The notes under the pieces: generated by a model
What the model was told of the DNA's origin: nothing
Database searches by the model: none
The model's input: the letters and a program-made list of their open reading frames with translations, nothing else
DNA from: an uncultured Mycoplasmatota bacterium
GTDB lineage: Bacteria > Bacillota_I > Bacilli_A > RF39 > UBA660
Assembly (NCBI GenBank): GCA_946497145.1
Contig: CAMMJA010000005.1
Span: forward strand, 1 to 50,159
Reading direction: 5' to 3'
Length of the DNA stretch: 50,159 bases
Part shown: positions 25,008 through 33,624 of the stretch, one piece after another
Layout of the letters: every line of letters starts with the position of its first letter
How positions within the stretch are numbered: the stretch's first letter is position 1
Position numbers and translations under genes: made by a program

Positions 25008-25604
25008 TCATTCTTGAATTTGCAAAACAAATTCTTTAATTTTGTTGCTAATTGGTTCAATAAAATTTTTTATTTTCTCCATTGCTAATATATTTATGGG
25101 GTTATTTTTAGAATTTTCGAGCATGATGCTCATGTTGTTAACTAAAATATTCATTTTTTCGATTGGAAATTCGGTGATCTTCGTGTCTATTTTCGGTATT
25201 GTTTCATAAAAAATATTTAATTTAAGTTCATATTCGTCAATTAATCGAATATTTAGATTCATATAATCTTGATAAAGATAACGTGAAAAAGTAGTTTTAC
25301 TAATGTTATGTTGTTTTAAATAGTGCGGAACGAACTCTTGAAACCAATATTTATCTGTCAATAAATGAATGAGATATCCCATTGTAAACGGATGATTTAA
25401 ATCATTTTGATACTTTTGTAAAAAGAAATCAATATCAGGAATATTGAAATAATTTTCGTCAAAAAAATGACTTGTGTTTTTATCTTTTCCAATCTGTTTG
25501 TTAATATCTGGAGCAATTGCTCCTAAACACAATAAATTTTCTGGCATTTTTAATATCTCATTTACTCTTTTTGCTACACAAATATGGATGATGGCTAATG
25601 CCAT
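25008..25604 (-). CDS. Zinc-dependent phospholipase C-like family protein
   Basis: This 198-residue protein begins MALAIIHICVAKRVNEIL and has LGAIAPDINK, THSFFDE-like HFFDE (about 46-50) and GYLIHLLTDKYWF, the histidine/aspartate pattern of PF00882 (zinc-dependent PLC, S1/P1-like fold). A true role as phospholipase is doubtful for such cytoplasmic members, which lack a signal peptide. The C-terminal part is helical and less conserved. It starts three bases after the stop of the upstream membrane protein, so the two are co-transcribed. The ribosome site (GGAG, 12 bases away) is poorly spaced and translation is probably coupled. Confidence 0.75.
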   Translation of the reverse strand: MALAIIHICVAKRVNEILKMPENLLCLGAIAPDINKQIGKDKNTSHFFDENYFNIPDIDFFLQKYQNDLNHPFTMGYLIHLLTDKYWFQEFVPHYLKQHNISKTTFSRYLYQDYMNLNIRLIDEYELKLNIFYETIPKIDTKITEFPIEKMNILVNNMSIMLENSKNNPINILAMEKIKNFIEPISNKIKEFVLQIQE

Positions 25605-25607
25605 GTA

Positions 25608-25934
25608 TTATTGAAACTCCGATTCATCATCAAAGAACCATGGTTTGAGTGATGTTGTTGTCTTATTTTCTGTATCTGTTTTCACTACTTTGTATACACC
25701 AAAATCATAAACTTTTCTTATGCTTTCCTCTTGTTGGTATTCTTTTTCAGAAAGTAATAAATATGGTTCTTTATCTTGGTGAATCTGTTGTAAATTAATA
25801 TAACCTAAAACAATTTGCGATAGTACAAAAATAAAAAATAAAAAAATGAGAATTTTAACAATTAGCCAAACTTTTGATTTTTTCTCTTGCCCTACTTCCT
25901 TTGGATCAATAATTTGTTCCATCTCTTCTTTCAT
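25608..25934 (-). CDS. Hypothetical single-span membrane protein
   Basis: A 108-residue protein with an acidic N-terminus (MKEEMEQIIDPKEVGQEKK), one membrane helix about residues 22-45 (VWLIVKILIFLFFIFVLSQIVLGYI) and an extracytoplasmic tail with KVYDFGVYKVVKTDTENKTTTSL. The charge pattern puts the N-terminus inside. No family is recognised. AAGGAGG lies well placed before the ATG. It is first in a two-gene unit with the PF00882-like protein. Confidence 0.75.
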   Translation of the reverse strand: MKEEMEQIIDPKEVGQEKKSKVWLIVKILIFLFFIFVLSQIVLGYINLQQIHQDKEPYLLLSEKEYQQEESIRKVYDFGVYKVVKTDTENKTTTSLKPWFFDDESEFQ

Positions 25935-26078
25935 AATTTTCCTCCTTTTTATGATACATTTTTATTATATCAAAAAAATCGACAAAAAAATTATTTTTTA
26001 TCAAAAAAATTACATACTAAAAAAAGATACTTTTTTAAAATTTTACCGTAATTTAGAAATTATGGAAAATATTATAGA

Positions 26079-26107
26079 CCATAATTTTTATTTTAGAAAC
26101 CATAATA
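26079..26107 (+). promoter_or_regulatory. Possible sigma-G-like promoter of spoIVB
   Basis: CCATA (26079-26083), 17 bases, CATAATA (26101-26107) resembles the forespore sigma-G consensus (GHATR, N17-18, CATWHTA) in all but one base. No good sigma-A promoter is seen in the 206-base gap. In this AT-rich region the match may be chance. Confidence 0.3.
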
Positions 26108-26140
26108 ATAATGTAGTCTGGATTTAAAAGGAGATGAATT

Positions 26141-27127
26141 ATGAATTTTAAAAACAAACTACTCACTTTCTTCTTTACATTACTCTTTATCTTACCACTA
26201 AACGTCTTTGCTTATTCAGAATACGTTATTCCTGGAGGTGAAAATATCGGAATTCAAGTGAATTCCAAAGGTGTGTTAATCGTTGGTTTTTATGAGGTAA
26301 ACGATCAGTACATCGGAAAAGATGCCGGTTTTGCCATCGGTGATAAAATCATTTCGATCAATGATCAAGAAGTAGAAACAATTAACGAAATGGTAAATGC
26401 CATCAATGAAAAAAAAGAAGCAACAACTATTTCTGTTGGTTTTTTACGCGATGAGAAAGAACAATCTTTAGATTTATCTCTTGTTAAAGATGAAAATAAC
26501 GTATATAAAACCGGCCTTTATGTAAAAGATCAGATCAATGGAATTGGTACTTTAACCTATATTGATCCCAACACTAAGATTTATGGCGCTTTAGGACACG
26601 AAATTACAGAAAAATCAACGGCATCTAAATTTGAAATTAAAGATGGAAAAATTTTTAAGGCCAACGTTACGGGAATTCAAAAAAGTACCGATGGATCTCC
26701 GGGAGAAAAAAATGCTCGTTTTTATAAAGACGAAGTATATGGTACGATAACGGAAAACGAAAAATCTGGCATTTTTGGTACTTATACAGATTCACTACCT
26801 GATAAAGAACTACAAAAGGTAGGAACAGCAGATGAAATTAAACTAGGGAAAGCAGTTATTCAAACTGTGTTAAAAAATGACGAGGTAGAAACATTTGATA
26901 TCAATATTTTAAAAGTTGATAAAAAAATTGATGTTAAAAACATCTTGTTTGAAATTACAGATGAAGATTTGCTTAATCAAACTGGTGGTGTTGTGCAAGG
27001 GATGAGTGGTAGTCCCATACTACAAGATAACAAACTAATTGGAGCAGTTACGCATGTTATCGTAAACGATAGTAAAAAAGGATATGGAATTTTTATTACG
27101 ACGATGTTAGAAGAAGGAGAAAGATAA
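26141..27127 (+). CDS. spoIVB: SpoIVB-like serine peptidase with PDZ domain
   Basis: This 328-residue protein has a signal peptide or anchor (NKLLTFFFTLLFILPLNVFA), a PDZ domain (about 30-110, ending DKIISINDQEVETINEMVNAIN) and a SpoIVB peptidase domain. The catalytic regions are GALGHEIT (His) and VVQGMSGSPILQDNKLIGAVTHV (serine at about 289), followed by KKGYGIFI. In Bacillus the protease is secreted from the forespore and triggers pro-sigma-K processing. This copy is shorter (B. subtilis 426 residues). AAAAGGAG lies before the ATG. It converges on xseB-xseA-nusB, genes that neighbour recN-spoIVB in Bacillus. Confidence 0.88.
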   Translation: MNFKNKLLTFFFTLLFILPLNVFAYSEYVIPGGENIGIQVNSKGVLIVGFYEVNDQYIGKDAGFAIGDKIISINDQEVETINEMVNAINEKKEATTISVGFLRDEKEQSLDLSLVKDENNVYKTGLYVKDQINGIGTLTYIDPNTKIYGALGHEITEKSTASKFEIKDGKIFKANVTGIQKSTDGSPGEKNARFYKDEVYGTITENEKSGIFGTYTDSLPDKELQKVGTADEIKLGKAVIQTVLKNDEVETFDINILKVDKKIDVKNILFEITDEDLLNQTGGVVQGMSGSPILQDNKLIGAVTHVIVNDSKKGYGIFITTMLEEGER

Positions 27128-27150
27128 AAAGTGGGGTTATCCCACTTTTT
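27126..27150. terminator. Bidirectional terminator between spoIVB and xseB
   Basis: AAAAAGTGGG, loop GTTAT, CCCACTTTTT: a perfect hairpin with A and T runs, starting at the spoIVB stop. Confidence 0.92.
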
Positions 27151-27376
27151 ATTCTTCTACTTGAAACTCTTGTAAAGTATCATCTTCTTTTAAAATCTGA
27201 TTTACTGACTCTTCGGCTTTCTTTAATTTATCGTCACAAACTTTGGCAAGCTTCATCGCCTCATTAAATTTCTTGATCGCATCATCTAACGGAATATTTC
27301 CATTTTCTAATTCTTTTACGATATTTTCTAACTGATTTAAATTTTCTTCAAAACTCATCTCTTTTTCTTGATTCAT
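27149..27376 (-). CDS. xseB: Exodeoxyribonuclease VII small subunit
   Basis: This 75-residue protein has the XseB signature SFEENLNQLENIVKELENGNIPLDDAIKKFNEAMKLAKVCDDKLKKAE, a helical hairpin. It binds the long coiled-coil arm of XseA and is needed for ssDNA exonuclease activity. AGGAGG lies before the ATG, nine bases after the xseA stop; both belong to a nusB-xseA-xseB operon. Confidence 0.96.
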   Translation of the reverse strand: MNQEKEMSFEENLNQLENIVKELENGNIPLDDAIKKFNEAMKLAKVCDDKLKKAEESVNQILKEDDTLQEFQVEE

Positions 27377-27385
27377 AACTTCCTC

Positions 27386-28642
27386 CTATATTATTTCTGC
27401 TTGAATATTGCCATCTTGTAAAGTAATTTCTATTTTATCTTTTGATTTTAATTTTTTTACACTCGTTACAATTTTTTCGCCTTTTTTGGTAATAGTATAT
27501 CCACGTTTTAGAGTTAAAAGTGGATTCAAGGCCTCTAGTTTTCCAATCGATTGTAAATATTGATTTTTCTTTTGTTCTAGTAGAAATTGATTTGGTTGTT
27601 GAAAGAGTGGTTGGTTCTTGATCATGAGTAATTTTGTTTTGCTATGGTCTATCAACAACATAATGTGATGTTGTAATAGGTCTAGTAAATGATCAAATTT
27701 TTGCTCTTTTACTTGATACATACTCATTGGATTCGTAAGAATGTAACTTTTTAATAACTGATCTAATTTTTGTCTATCAATGGTAAGTTTTTTTGAAATA
27801 ATTTGATGTAAGCGGATCTGTAACTGCTTTAAATAGTTGATGACATCTTGTTGGTTGGGTACGGCCATTTCAGCAGCACCAGTAGGGGTTGGCGCCCTTA
27901 AATCAGCAACAAAATCAGCAATTGTAAAATCTACTTCATGACCTACAGCACTAATGATTGGAATCGGACAGTCAAAAATGGCTCTAGCCACTATTTCTTC
28001 GTTAAACGACCACAAATCTTCAATGCTTCCTCCACCACGGCCGACAATTAAAACATCAAGTGGATATTGTTCTGCTTTTTTGATTTGTGTAACGATAGAA
28101 GTTGCTGCTTCACTTCCTTGTACCAAACTAGGAAACAAAATCGTATGAGCAATCGGCCAACGTCTTTTAATCGTCGACAAAATATCTCGAATTGCTGCTC
28201 CTGTTGGAGCCGTTACAATACCAATCGTTTTTGGAATACGAGGAATTTTCTTTTTATGATCTGAAGCGAACAATCCTTCTTTTTCCAACTTAGCTTTTAA
28301 CTGTTCAAAAGCCACGTAAAGATTTCCTATTCCATCTTCGATCATGTCGTTCACGTAGATTTGGTAACCACCATTTGCTTCGTAGACACTTACCTTACCC
28401 GTTACCAGCACTTTCATACCTTCCTGTGGCAAAAATTTTAATTTGCTTGCATTCCCTTGAAACATAACAGCATTAATACGTGCATTTTCATCCTTTAATG
28501 TAAAATAATAATGTCCCCTACTATGTGCTTTAAAATTGGAAATTTCACCTTTTAAAAATATTTGATTTAAGTTTTCATCTTGATCGATTTTGTATTTAAT
28601 ATACCGCGTCAGTTGCGTTACCGTAATATACTTGTCATTCAT
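27386..28642 (-). CDS. xseA: Exodeoxyribonuclease VII large subunit
   Basis: This 418-residue protein has an N-terminal OB-fold (about 8-100: YITVTQLTRYIKYKID, IFLKGEISNFKAHSRGHYYFTLKDE), then the catalytic domain with GIVTAPTGAAIRDI and VLIVGRGGGSIEDLWSFNEE and GHEVDFTIADFVADLRAPTPTGAAE, and a coiled-coil C-terminus. It degrades ssDNA from both ends. GGTGA fits the ATG at 28642, which overlaps the nusB stop as ATGAATGA; a start 12 bases earlier is in frame but lies before the ribosome site. Confidence 0.97.
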   Translation of the reverse strand: MNDKYITVTQLTRYIKYKIDQDENLNQIFLKGEISNFKAHSRGHYYFTLKDENARINAVMFQGNASKLKFLPQEGMKVLVTGKVSVYEANGGYQIYVNDMIEDGIGNLYVAFEQLKAKLEKEGLFASDHKKKIPRIPKTIGIVTAPTGAAIRDILSTIKRRWPIAHTILFPSLVQGSEAATSIVTQIKKAEQYPLDVLIVGRGGGSIEDLWSFNEEIVARAIFDCPIPIISAVGHEVDFTIADFVADLRAPTPTGAAEMAVPNQQDVINYLKQLQIRLHQIISKKLTIDRQKLDQLLKSYILTNPMSMYQVKEQKFDHLLDLLQHHIMLLIDHSKTKLLMIKNQPLFQQPNQFLLEQKKNQYLQSIGKLEALNPLLTLKRGYTITKKGEKIVTSVKKLKSKDKIEITLQDGNIQAEII

Positions 28643-29039
28643 GACTTTCACCATGATAAACGTGATCTAATACACCATTGATCATTTTCGTTACGGCTTC
28701 ATCACTATATTTTTTAGATAGTTCAATTGCCTCATTAATCGCTACAATGCTTGGAGTATCGGTATATAATAGTTCGTAAATACCAATCCCTAAAATGGCT
28801 TGATCTACTTTGTTTAAGCGTGATAAATCCCAATCGATCAAGTACGAATTAGCAATGTTGATAATTTCTTTTTGGTGTTTTAAAATGCCATGTACCAAAT
28901 CTAAAACAAAGTCGTTTTCGACTTCTAATTGGTCTTTCACCAATTCGTCTACATCGTAATCTAATTTTGTATCTTTTAAAATAGCGACTTGATAGAGAAT
29001 TTTCATGGCAATTTCTCTTAATTCACTACGATTTTTCAT
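28635..29039 (-). CDS. nusB: Transcription antitermination protein NusB
   Basis: This 134-residue all-helical protein has the NusB pattern: REIAMKILYQVAI at the start, DLVHGILKHQKEI, the central LSRLNKVDQAILGIGIYELLY and PSIVAINEAIELSKKYSDEAVTKMINGVLDHV near the end. It binds boxA RNA with S10 (NusE) in rRNA antitermination. AGGTGA fits the ATG at 29039; a GTG nine bases earlier lies within the ribosome site. It leads the nusB-xseA-xseB operon. Confidence 0.96.
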   Translation of the reverse strand: MKNRSELREIAMKILYQVAILKDTKLDYDVDELVKDQLEVENDFVLDLVHGILKHQKEIINIANSYLIDWDLSRLNKVDQAILGIGIYELLYTDTPSIVAINEAIELSKKYSDEAVTKMINGVLDHVYHGESHE

Positions 29040-29072
29040 AAACTTCACCTATTTAAAATTTTATCATATATC

Positions 29073-29101
29073 TAAAAAAAAGTCACCGGAATTGTGACTT
29101 T
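29073..29101 (-). terminator. Terminator of the mutS operon
   Basis: On the minus strand AAAGTCAC, a seven-base loop, GTGACTTT is followed by TTTTT. It starts at the stop of the metallopeptidase gene. Confidence 0.88.
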
Positions 29102-29876
29102 AATAAAATTTCTTCAAAACTTTATGATAAGATGATGTCGTTTTTTTATTTTCTAATGATACTTTATAATCAGTAAGTAAATTTTCTAGGGTGTCATGCC
29201 CTTTTAATATGGTATTGATATCTTTCTTTAAGGGTTCTGGATGTTCTTGATACAAATCGAATAATGCTGTCGCATAAATATCTGATAGTAAATATTTCTC
29301 CATTCCACAATCAAATAAATAGGAATCTTGTAAATTGATCAATCGTTCTTTTAAAGAACGCATGTATAAATTAGGGTCTAATTTTTTCTTTTCAAAGTGG
29401 TGCGATGCTAGTTTTTCAAAGACCATACTTAGTAATTCACTGTAATAAAGATTGCCGATTACTTGATAATGTTCAAATAGTAAAGCATGAATATACTCAT
29501 GGACTCCAATTAACAAGTGAAGTGAATTATCATTTCCTTCTAGTACTATTTCTTCTACGTTTGCTTTTCTTTTTTCGTGATCCAGAGAAATCACTACCTC
29601 TGACTCACAATCTGGTTTGATCGTTGTCTTTTGATAATATATGGGAAGTGTTTCATAAAGAGAAGGATCTAGCATAGTTTGAAAGAATTGATCTAGCAAA
29701 GAAAAATAGTGTTTGGAAGAATAGTTTGTATAAGTATCATCATATTTTTCCTCAATGTTATATAATTCTTCTAAAAGCATATAAAAATTACGATATCCTC
29801 GACTGTTTCTTTTAAAAGGAAATGTTGAATCTAATTGGTAGTATTCTTTTAATAATAATAGTTCTTCATCTTCCAT
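29100..29876 (-). CDS. Small putative zinc metallopeptidase related to the M3 family
   Basis: This 258-residue protein has LLIGVHEYIHALLF with an HExxH at 126-130, followed by YYSELLSMVFEKLA, in which E147 aligns with the third zinc ligand of M3 peptidases. Compared with PepF in this window ([12 protein letters not shown]), the spacing pattern of the second motif is the same but the loop between motifs is seven residues shorter. At 258 residues it lacks most of the M3 N-terminal domain. No signal peptide, so probably cytoplasmic. GGGG precedes the ATG; it starts 17 bases after mutS and shares its transcript. It occupies a place where mutL often lies. Substrate unknown; the activity is inferred only from the motifs. 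Confidence 0.7.
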   Translation of the reverse strand: MEDEELLLLKEYYQLDSTFPFKRNSRGYRNFYMLLEELYNIEEKYDDTYTNYSSKHYFSLLDQFFQTMLDPSLYETLPIYYQKTTIKPDCESEVVISLDHEKRKANVEEIVLEGNDNSLHLLIGVHEYIHALLFEHYQVIGNLYYSELLSMVFEKLASHHFEKKKLDPNLYMRSLKERLINLQDSYLFDCGMEKYLLSDIYATALFDLYQEHPEPLKKDINTILKGHDTLENLLTDYKVSLENKKTTSSYHKVLKKFY

Positions 29877-29893
29877 AAAAAACCCCTATTGTT

Positions 29894-32443
29894 TTATTTA
29901 CGGTGATGTTTCATATCTTCTTTGAGTTGATAAAGAAAGTTTAGTGCTGCAATTGGTGTCATTTCTAAAGGATTGATGTCATTTATCTTATCTTCTAGTA
30001 TACTAGTTGGCTCTTTTTCTGGTGGATCTAGAAACAAAGAAGTTTGGGTAAATATCTGTTCTTTGGTAACACTATTTTCGTATACATTTAAAATTTCTTT
30101 GGCTCGTTCGATCAAACTATCCGGTAATTTAGCAAGAGAAGCCACATGTATTCCATAACTTTTGTCAATTGCACCATTTTTGATCTTATGTAAAAAAGTA
30201 ATTTTTCCATCTTCTTCGATGGCTGATACATGAACGTTGCGTAAATGTGGCAGATCGTTCGCAAGTGTTGTAAGTTCATGATAATGGGTAGAAAACAACG
30301 TTTTGGCTTTAATTTTATCATGAATGTATTCTAAAATGGCTTGAGCCAAACTAATTCCATCGTATGTAGCCGTTCCTCTACCCAATTCATCGAATAAAAT
30401 CAAACTATGTTCGGTTGCTTCCATGATTGCCCTGTTGGCTTCTTTCATCTCTACCATAAACGTAGAATCGCCACTTACTAAGTCATCACTTGCCCCAATT
30501 CTTGTAAAAATTTGATCAAAAATCGGTATGATACAACTTTTACAAGGAACAAAGCAACCCATTTGAGCCATGATTACAATAATAGCAAGCTGTCTCATGT
30601 AAGTAGATTTTCCAGCCATATTAGGTCCTGTAATCAATAAAATATTGGTATCCTTTCCCATTAAAATGTCATTTGGGACATAATCATCTTTCATTACTTT
30701 TTCAATAACGGGATGTCTACTATCGATAATTTTAATTACATTGTCATTCGTTATAATTGGTCTTACATAGTTGTTTTCTTCTGATACCGTAGCAAAAGAT
30801 TGTAACAAATCAATTTCAGCAATTACTTTTGAAATATGTTGTAATTTTCCAATATATCGTTTTACGACTTCACGTATTTCCATAAACAACTTGTATTCTA
30901 ATTGAATAATTTTTTCTTCGGCTCCCAAAATAATATTTTCTTTTTCTTTTAATAAAGGTGTAATAAAACGTTCACAGTTAGCAAGGGTCTGTTTTCTTTC
31001 GTAGCCAAACTCATCTTTGATGAGTGGAATATTCCCTTTACTTACTTCAATATAATATCCAAATACCTTGTTGAAGCTAACTTTTAAGTTTTTAATTCCC
31101 GTTCTTTGTTTTTCTTCGTTTTCTAGTTGTAAGATAAATTCTTTCGATCCACTTCTAAGAGTTTTTAAATCATCTAATTCTTGATTGTATCCAGATTTGA
31201 TCAAAGACCCTTCTTTTAACCCTAATGGTGGCTCCTCATAGATTGATTTTTCTAACAGTTCATATAGTTCTTCTAGGGTATCTATTTTTTTAGGGAAAGC
31301 AAGTTGCTCTAAAATTTCTTTTATTTGTGGAAGTACTTTTAAAGATTGTTTTAACTGTAATAGATCTCGAGCATTTAAATTACCATAACTAATTCTTCCC
31401 GCCAAACGCTCCAAATCGTAAACTGCATCTAATTGTTCCTTTAATTCTTCTTTTAAAATGAACTCAGTTCGTAATTTATCGATCATATCGTAACGGGCTT
31501 CTATTTCCTCTTTATCTGTCATTGGATTTTCTATGTTAAATTTGAGTAAGCGACTTCCCATAGCCGTTTTATTTTTATCCAATAACCATAGTAAAGAGTA
31601 TGTTTTTTCTCGCATGCGCATCGTTTCTACTAGTTCTAGGTTCTTTTTGGTATAAATATCAAACAACAAATATTGTTTGGTAGAGACGATTTCAACTGGT
31701 TGAAGATGAGATAAACTACCCTTTTTGGTATCGATTAGATAGTAAAGTAAGTGTTTGATCGTCGTAACCATTCTAGCGTCTGAGATGTTCTGATACAAAC
31801 ATTGATAATCTTCTTCTTCATAAAGTTGTTCTTGAATGGTTACTAAGATGTGATACGTTTGCCGCAAGGTATTGATAAATAGACGATCCATTTTATTGTT
31901 TACAATTACCTCAGCAATTCCTCTTTTCAATATTTCGCGTAACAGTTTCTCTTCTTCGTACTCTAATATCATTACATAAAAATAACCAGTGGAAATATCA
32001 GTAAAACTCATTCCATAGCAATATTCAAAATCATAAATATTACAAATATAATTATTATCTTTGGCATCTAATGAGTCATCTAAACGTGTTCCTTTTGTTA
32101 CTACCTGAATTACTTCTCGCTCAACCATGCCCTTGGTTAATTTCGGATCACTCATTTGCTCACAAATGGCTACTTTGTAACCTTTTTCAATCAATTTATC
32201 CAAGTAAGCATGATATGCATGATGTGGTATTCCACACATTGGAACTCTTTCTTCTAGACCTGCCATTTTGCCGGTTAATGTCAATTCCAGTTCTCTGCTA
32301 CACGTAATCGCATCCTCAAAAAACATCTCATAAAAGTCCCCTAGTCGAAAAAAGATGATACTATCTTCATATTTATCTTTTATATCCATGTATTGTCTCA
32401 TCATGGGACTTAATTTATTACGATCTACTTCACTACGCTTCAT
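29894..32443 (-). CDS. mutS: DNA mismatch repair protein MutS
   Basis: This 849-residue protein has the N-terminal mismatch-recognition motif FFRLGDFYEMF (Phe-x-Glu), the connector and lever domains, and a C-terminal ABC-type ATPase with Walker A GPNMAGKSTYMRQ, the signature segment GDSTFMVEMKEANRAI, Walker B LILFDELGRGTATYDG and the STHYHEL switch. It recognises mismatches and recruits MutL, which is not in this window. GGATGG is better spaced for the ATG at 32443 than for the one at 32452. An extended -10 (TGGTATAAT, minus strand) lies upstream. Confidence 0.98.
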   Translation of the reverse strand: MKRSEVDRNKLSPMMRQYMDIKDKYEDSIIFFRLGDFYEMFFEDAITCSRELELTLTGKMAGLEERVPMCGIPHHAYHAYLDKLIEKGYKVAICEQMSDPKLTKGMVEREVIQVVTKGTRLDDSLDAKDNNYICNIYDFEYCYGMSFTDISTGYFYVMILEYEEEKLLREILKRGIAEVIVNNKMDRLFINTLRQTYHILVTIQEQLYEEEDYQCLYQNISDARMVTTIKHLLYYLIDTKKGSLSHLQPVEIVSTKQYLLFDIYTKKNLELVETMRMREKTYSLLWLLDKNKTAMGSRLLKFNIENPMTDKEEIEARYDMIDKLRTEFILKEELKEQLDAVYDLERLAGRISYGNLNARDLLQLKQSLKVLPQIKEILEQLAFPKKIDTLEELYELLEKSIYEEPPLGLKEGSLIKSGYNQELDDLKTLRSGSKEFILQLENEEKQRTGIKNLKVSFNKVFGYYIEVSKGNIPLIKDEFGYERKQTLANCERFITPLLKEKENIILGAEEKIIQLEYKLFMEIREVVKRYIGKLQHISKVIAEIDLLQSFATVSEENNYVRPIITNDNVIKIIDSRHPVIEKVMKDDYVPNDILMGKDTNILLITGPNMAGKSTYMRQLAIIVIMAQMGCFVPCKSCIIPIFDQIFTRIGASDDLVSGDSTFMVEMKEANRAIMEATEHSLILFDELGRGTATYDGISLAQAILEYIHDKIKAKTLFSTHYHELTTLANDLPHLRNVHVSAIEEDGKITFLHKIKNGAIDKSYGIHVASLAKLPDSLIERAKEILNVYENSVTKEQIFTQTSLFLDPPEKEPTSILEDKINDINPLEMTPIAALNFLYQLKEDMKHHRK

Positions 32444-32470
32444 ACTTTCCATCCGTCCATTTCTTTGTCT

Positions 32471-32479
32471 ATTATACCA
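32471..32479 (-). promoter_or_regulatory. Extended -10 promoter element of mutS
   Basis: On the minus strand TGGTATAAT, with a weak TTTTCA 17 bases upstream. Confidence 0.55.
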
Positions 32480-32545
32480 ATAACTTCCAAAAATGAAAAG
32501 TGTTCTCCATCAATATTTCTATTTCGCCAAGAAAAAGTCACTTTA

Positions 32546-32578
32546 TAGATAAAATAAGCAAAAAATACGATTTATCTA
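32546..32578. repeat. Inverted repeat between mutS and the XRE gene
   Basis: TAGATAAA (32546-32553) and TTTATCTA (32571-32578) form perfect 8-bp arms with a 17-base spacer. A second short repeat TCCTA ... TAGGA lies at 32602-32621 in the promoter of the plus-strand gene. Both are candidate operators for the XRE regulator. Confidence 0.45.
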
Positions 32579-32644
32579 GCATTTTTCGTTCTAAAACGCG
32601 GTCCTATAAATTACACTAGGATAAAATGTAAGTGGTGATGAAGT

Positions 32645-32887
32645 ATGGAAAAGGATTATTTGATACGGCTCAAAAGTTTACGAGAAGAGAACAATATTTC
32701 GCAACAAGAAATTGCAAATATTCTAAATGTTTCCCAACGAACTTATTCCTACTACGAAAATGGTCGAACAATACCACCAAGGTTGTTGATTCAATTGGCC
32801 AAGTACTATAACGTTAGTATGGATTATATGCTCGGTATTAGTAATAAAAGAGAAATTGATGAAACTAAAAAAGAGGTGTCACATTGA
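32645..32887 (+). CDS. Small XRE family transcriptional regulator
   Basis: This 80-residue protein is almost entirely one XRE helix-turn-helix (residues about 7-62): RLKSLREENNISQQEIANILNVSQRTYSYYENGRTIPP, then LIQLAKYYNVSMDYMLGI. It probably acts as a dimeric repressor. GGTGATG lies before the ATG. It is transcribed divergently from mutS, with palindromes in the shared region, and ends in a terminator that contains its stop. The target is unknown; itself and mutS are the nearest candidates. Confidence 0.88.
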   Translation: MEKDYLIRLKSLREENNISQQEIANILNVSQRTYSYYENGRTIPPRLLIQLAKYYNVSMDYMLGISNKREIDETKKEVSH

Positions 32888-32899
32888 CACTTCTTTTTA
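32867..32899. terminator. Bidirectional terminator between the XRE gene and the CmpB-like gene
   Basis: AAAAAGAGGTGTCA, loop CAT, TGACACTTCTTTTT with one G-T pair. It contains the stop of both flanking genes. Confidence 0.85.
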
Positions 32900-33616
32900 T
32901 TGCTGATTTTTTCGCTGTTTTCTTTTGGCTTCCAACATTTTTTTCATTTCTGGAATCGGATCATGTGGAAGAAGCGATTTGGCTTTCGGGAAAGCACCAA
33001 TCAAGCGACCAGTAAAAATTCTGTTTTTGGCAAGTGCTTCTCTTACTTTTTTACTAATTTCCTCTGTCGCATCTTTTCTTCCCATCAAATTCGTATTAAT
33101 TTTTAATTGAAACATGATGATCAAAGATAATACAACATCGCTTAGAAAGATAATGAAACAAGTAAGGGTGATCACCATGAATAAAACGTTAGGGATTTTT
33201 GATAACAATCCTGCATAGAAAGGATTGAGTAAATACATAAGAACGAGTCCTAAAACACCAAACATACAAGAATTAAAAAGGCAAACGCGACCATTCAAAT
33301 TAAACTTCTTTTCAGAATAATCCCACCAACGAACTTTAAAGATCTTTTCCATCACGTAACTGGTCACATATTCCATGATCGTACAAACTAGCGTCGCCAT
33401 GATAAACAACACGATGGGATCGTATAAATATCGTTCTAAAAATAATAACATCAATAGTGCACTCGTACCGTAAATTGGACAATATGGTCCAATTAAAAAG
33501 CCGCGATTGATGACTAATTTTTTTTGAAGAATGCTGCAGGAGATGACTTCAAAAGTCCAACCGACGATGGAATAAGTTAAAAACAGCATAAAATAAAAAC
33601 AAAAATTATATAACAT
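32897..33616 (-). CDS. Putative ABC transporter permease, CmpB-like (PF06541)
   Basis: A 239-residue protein with about five membrane helices and the PF06541 motifs YSIVGWTFEVISCSI and NRGFLIGPYCPIYG at the start, EYVTSYVMEKIFKVRWWDYS in the middle, and NLNGRVCLFNSCMFG. The C-terminal 60 residues are soluble and basic (EMKKMLEAKRKQRKNQQ). The family is named after a putative ABC permease, but transport is not proven. AGGAGG lies before the ATG. It is the last gene of an envelope operon, eight bases after the amidase. Confidence 0.85.
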   Translation of the reverse strand: MLYNFCFYFMLFLTYSIVGWTFEVISCSILQKKLVINRGFLIGPYCPIYGTSALLMLLFLERYLYDPIVLFIMATLVCTIMEYVTSYVMEKIFKVRWWDYSEKKFNLNGRVCLFNSCMFGVLGLVLMYLLNPFYAGLLSKIPNVLFMVITLTCFIIFLSDVVLSLIIMFQLKINTNLMGRKDATEEISKKVREALAKNRIFTGRLIGAFPKAKSLLPHDPIPEMKKMLEAKRKQRKNQQ

Positions 33617-33624
33617 AGTACCTC

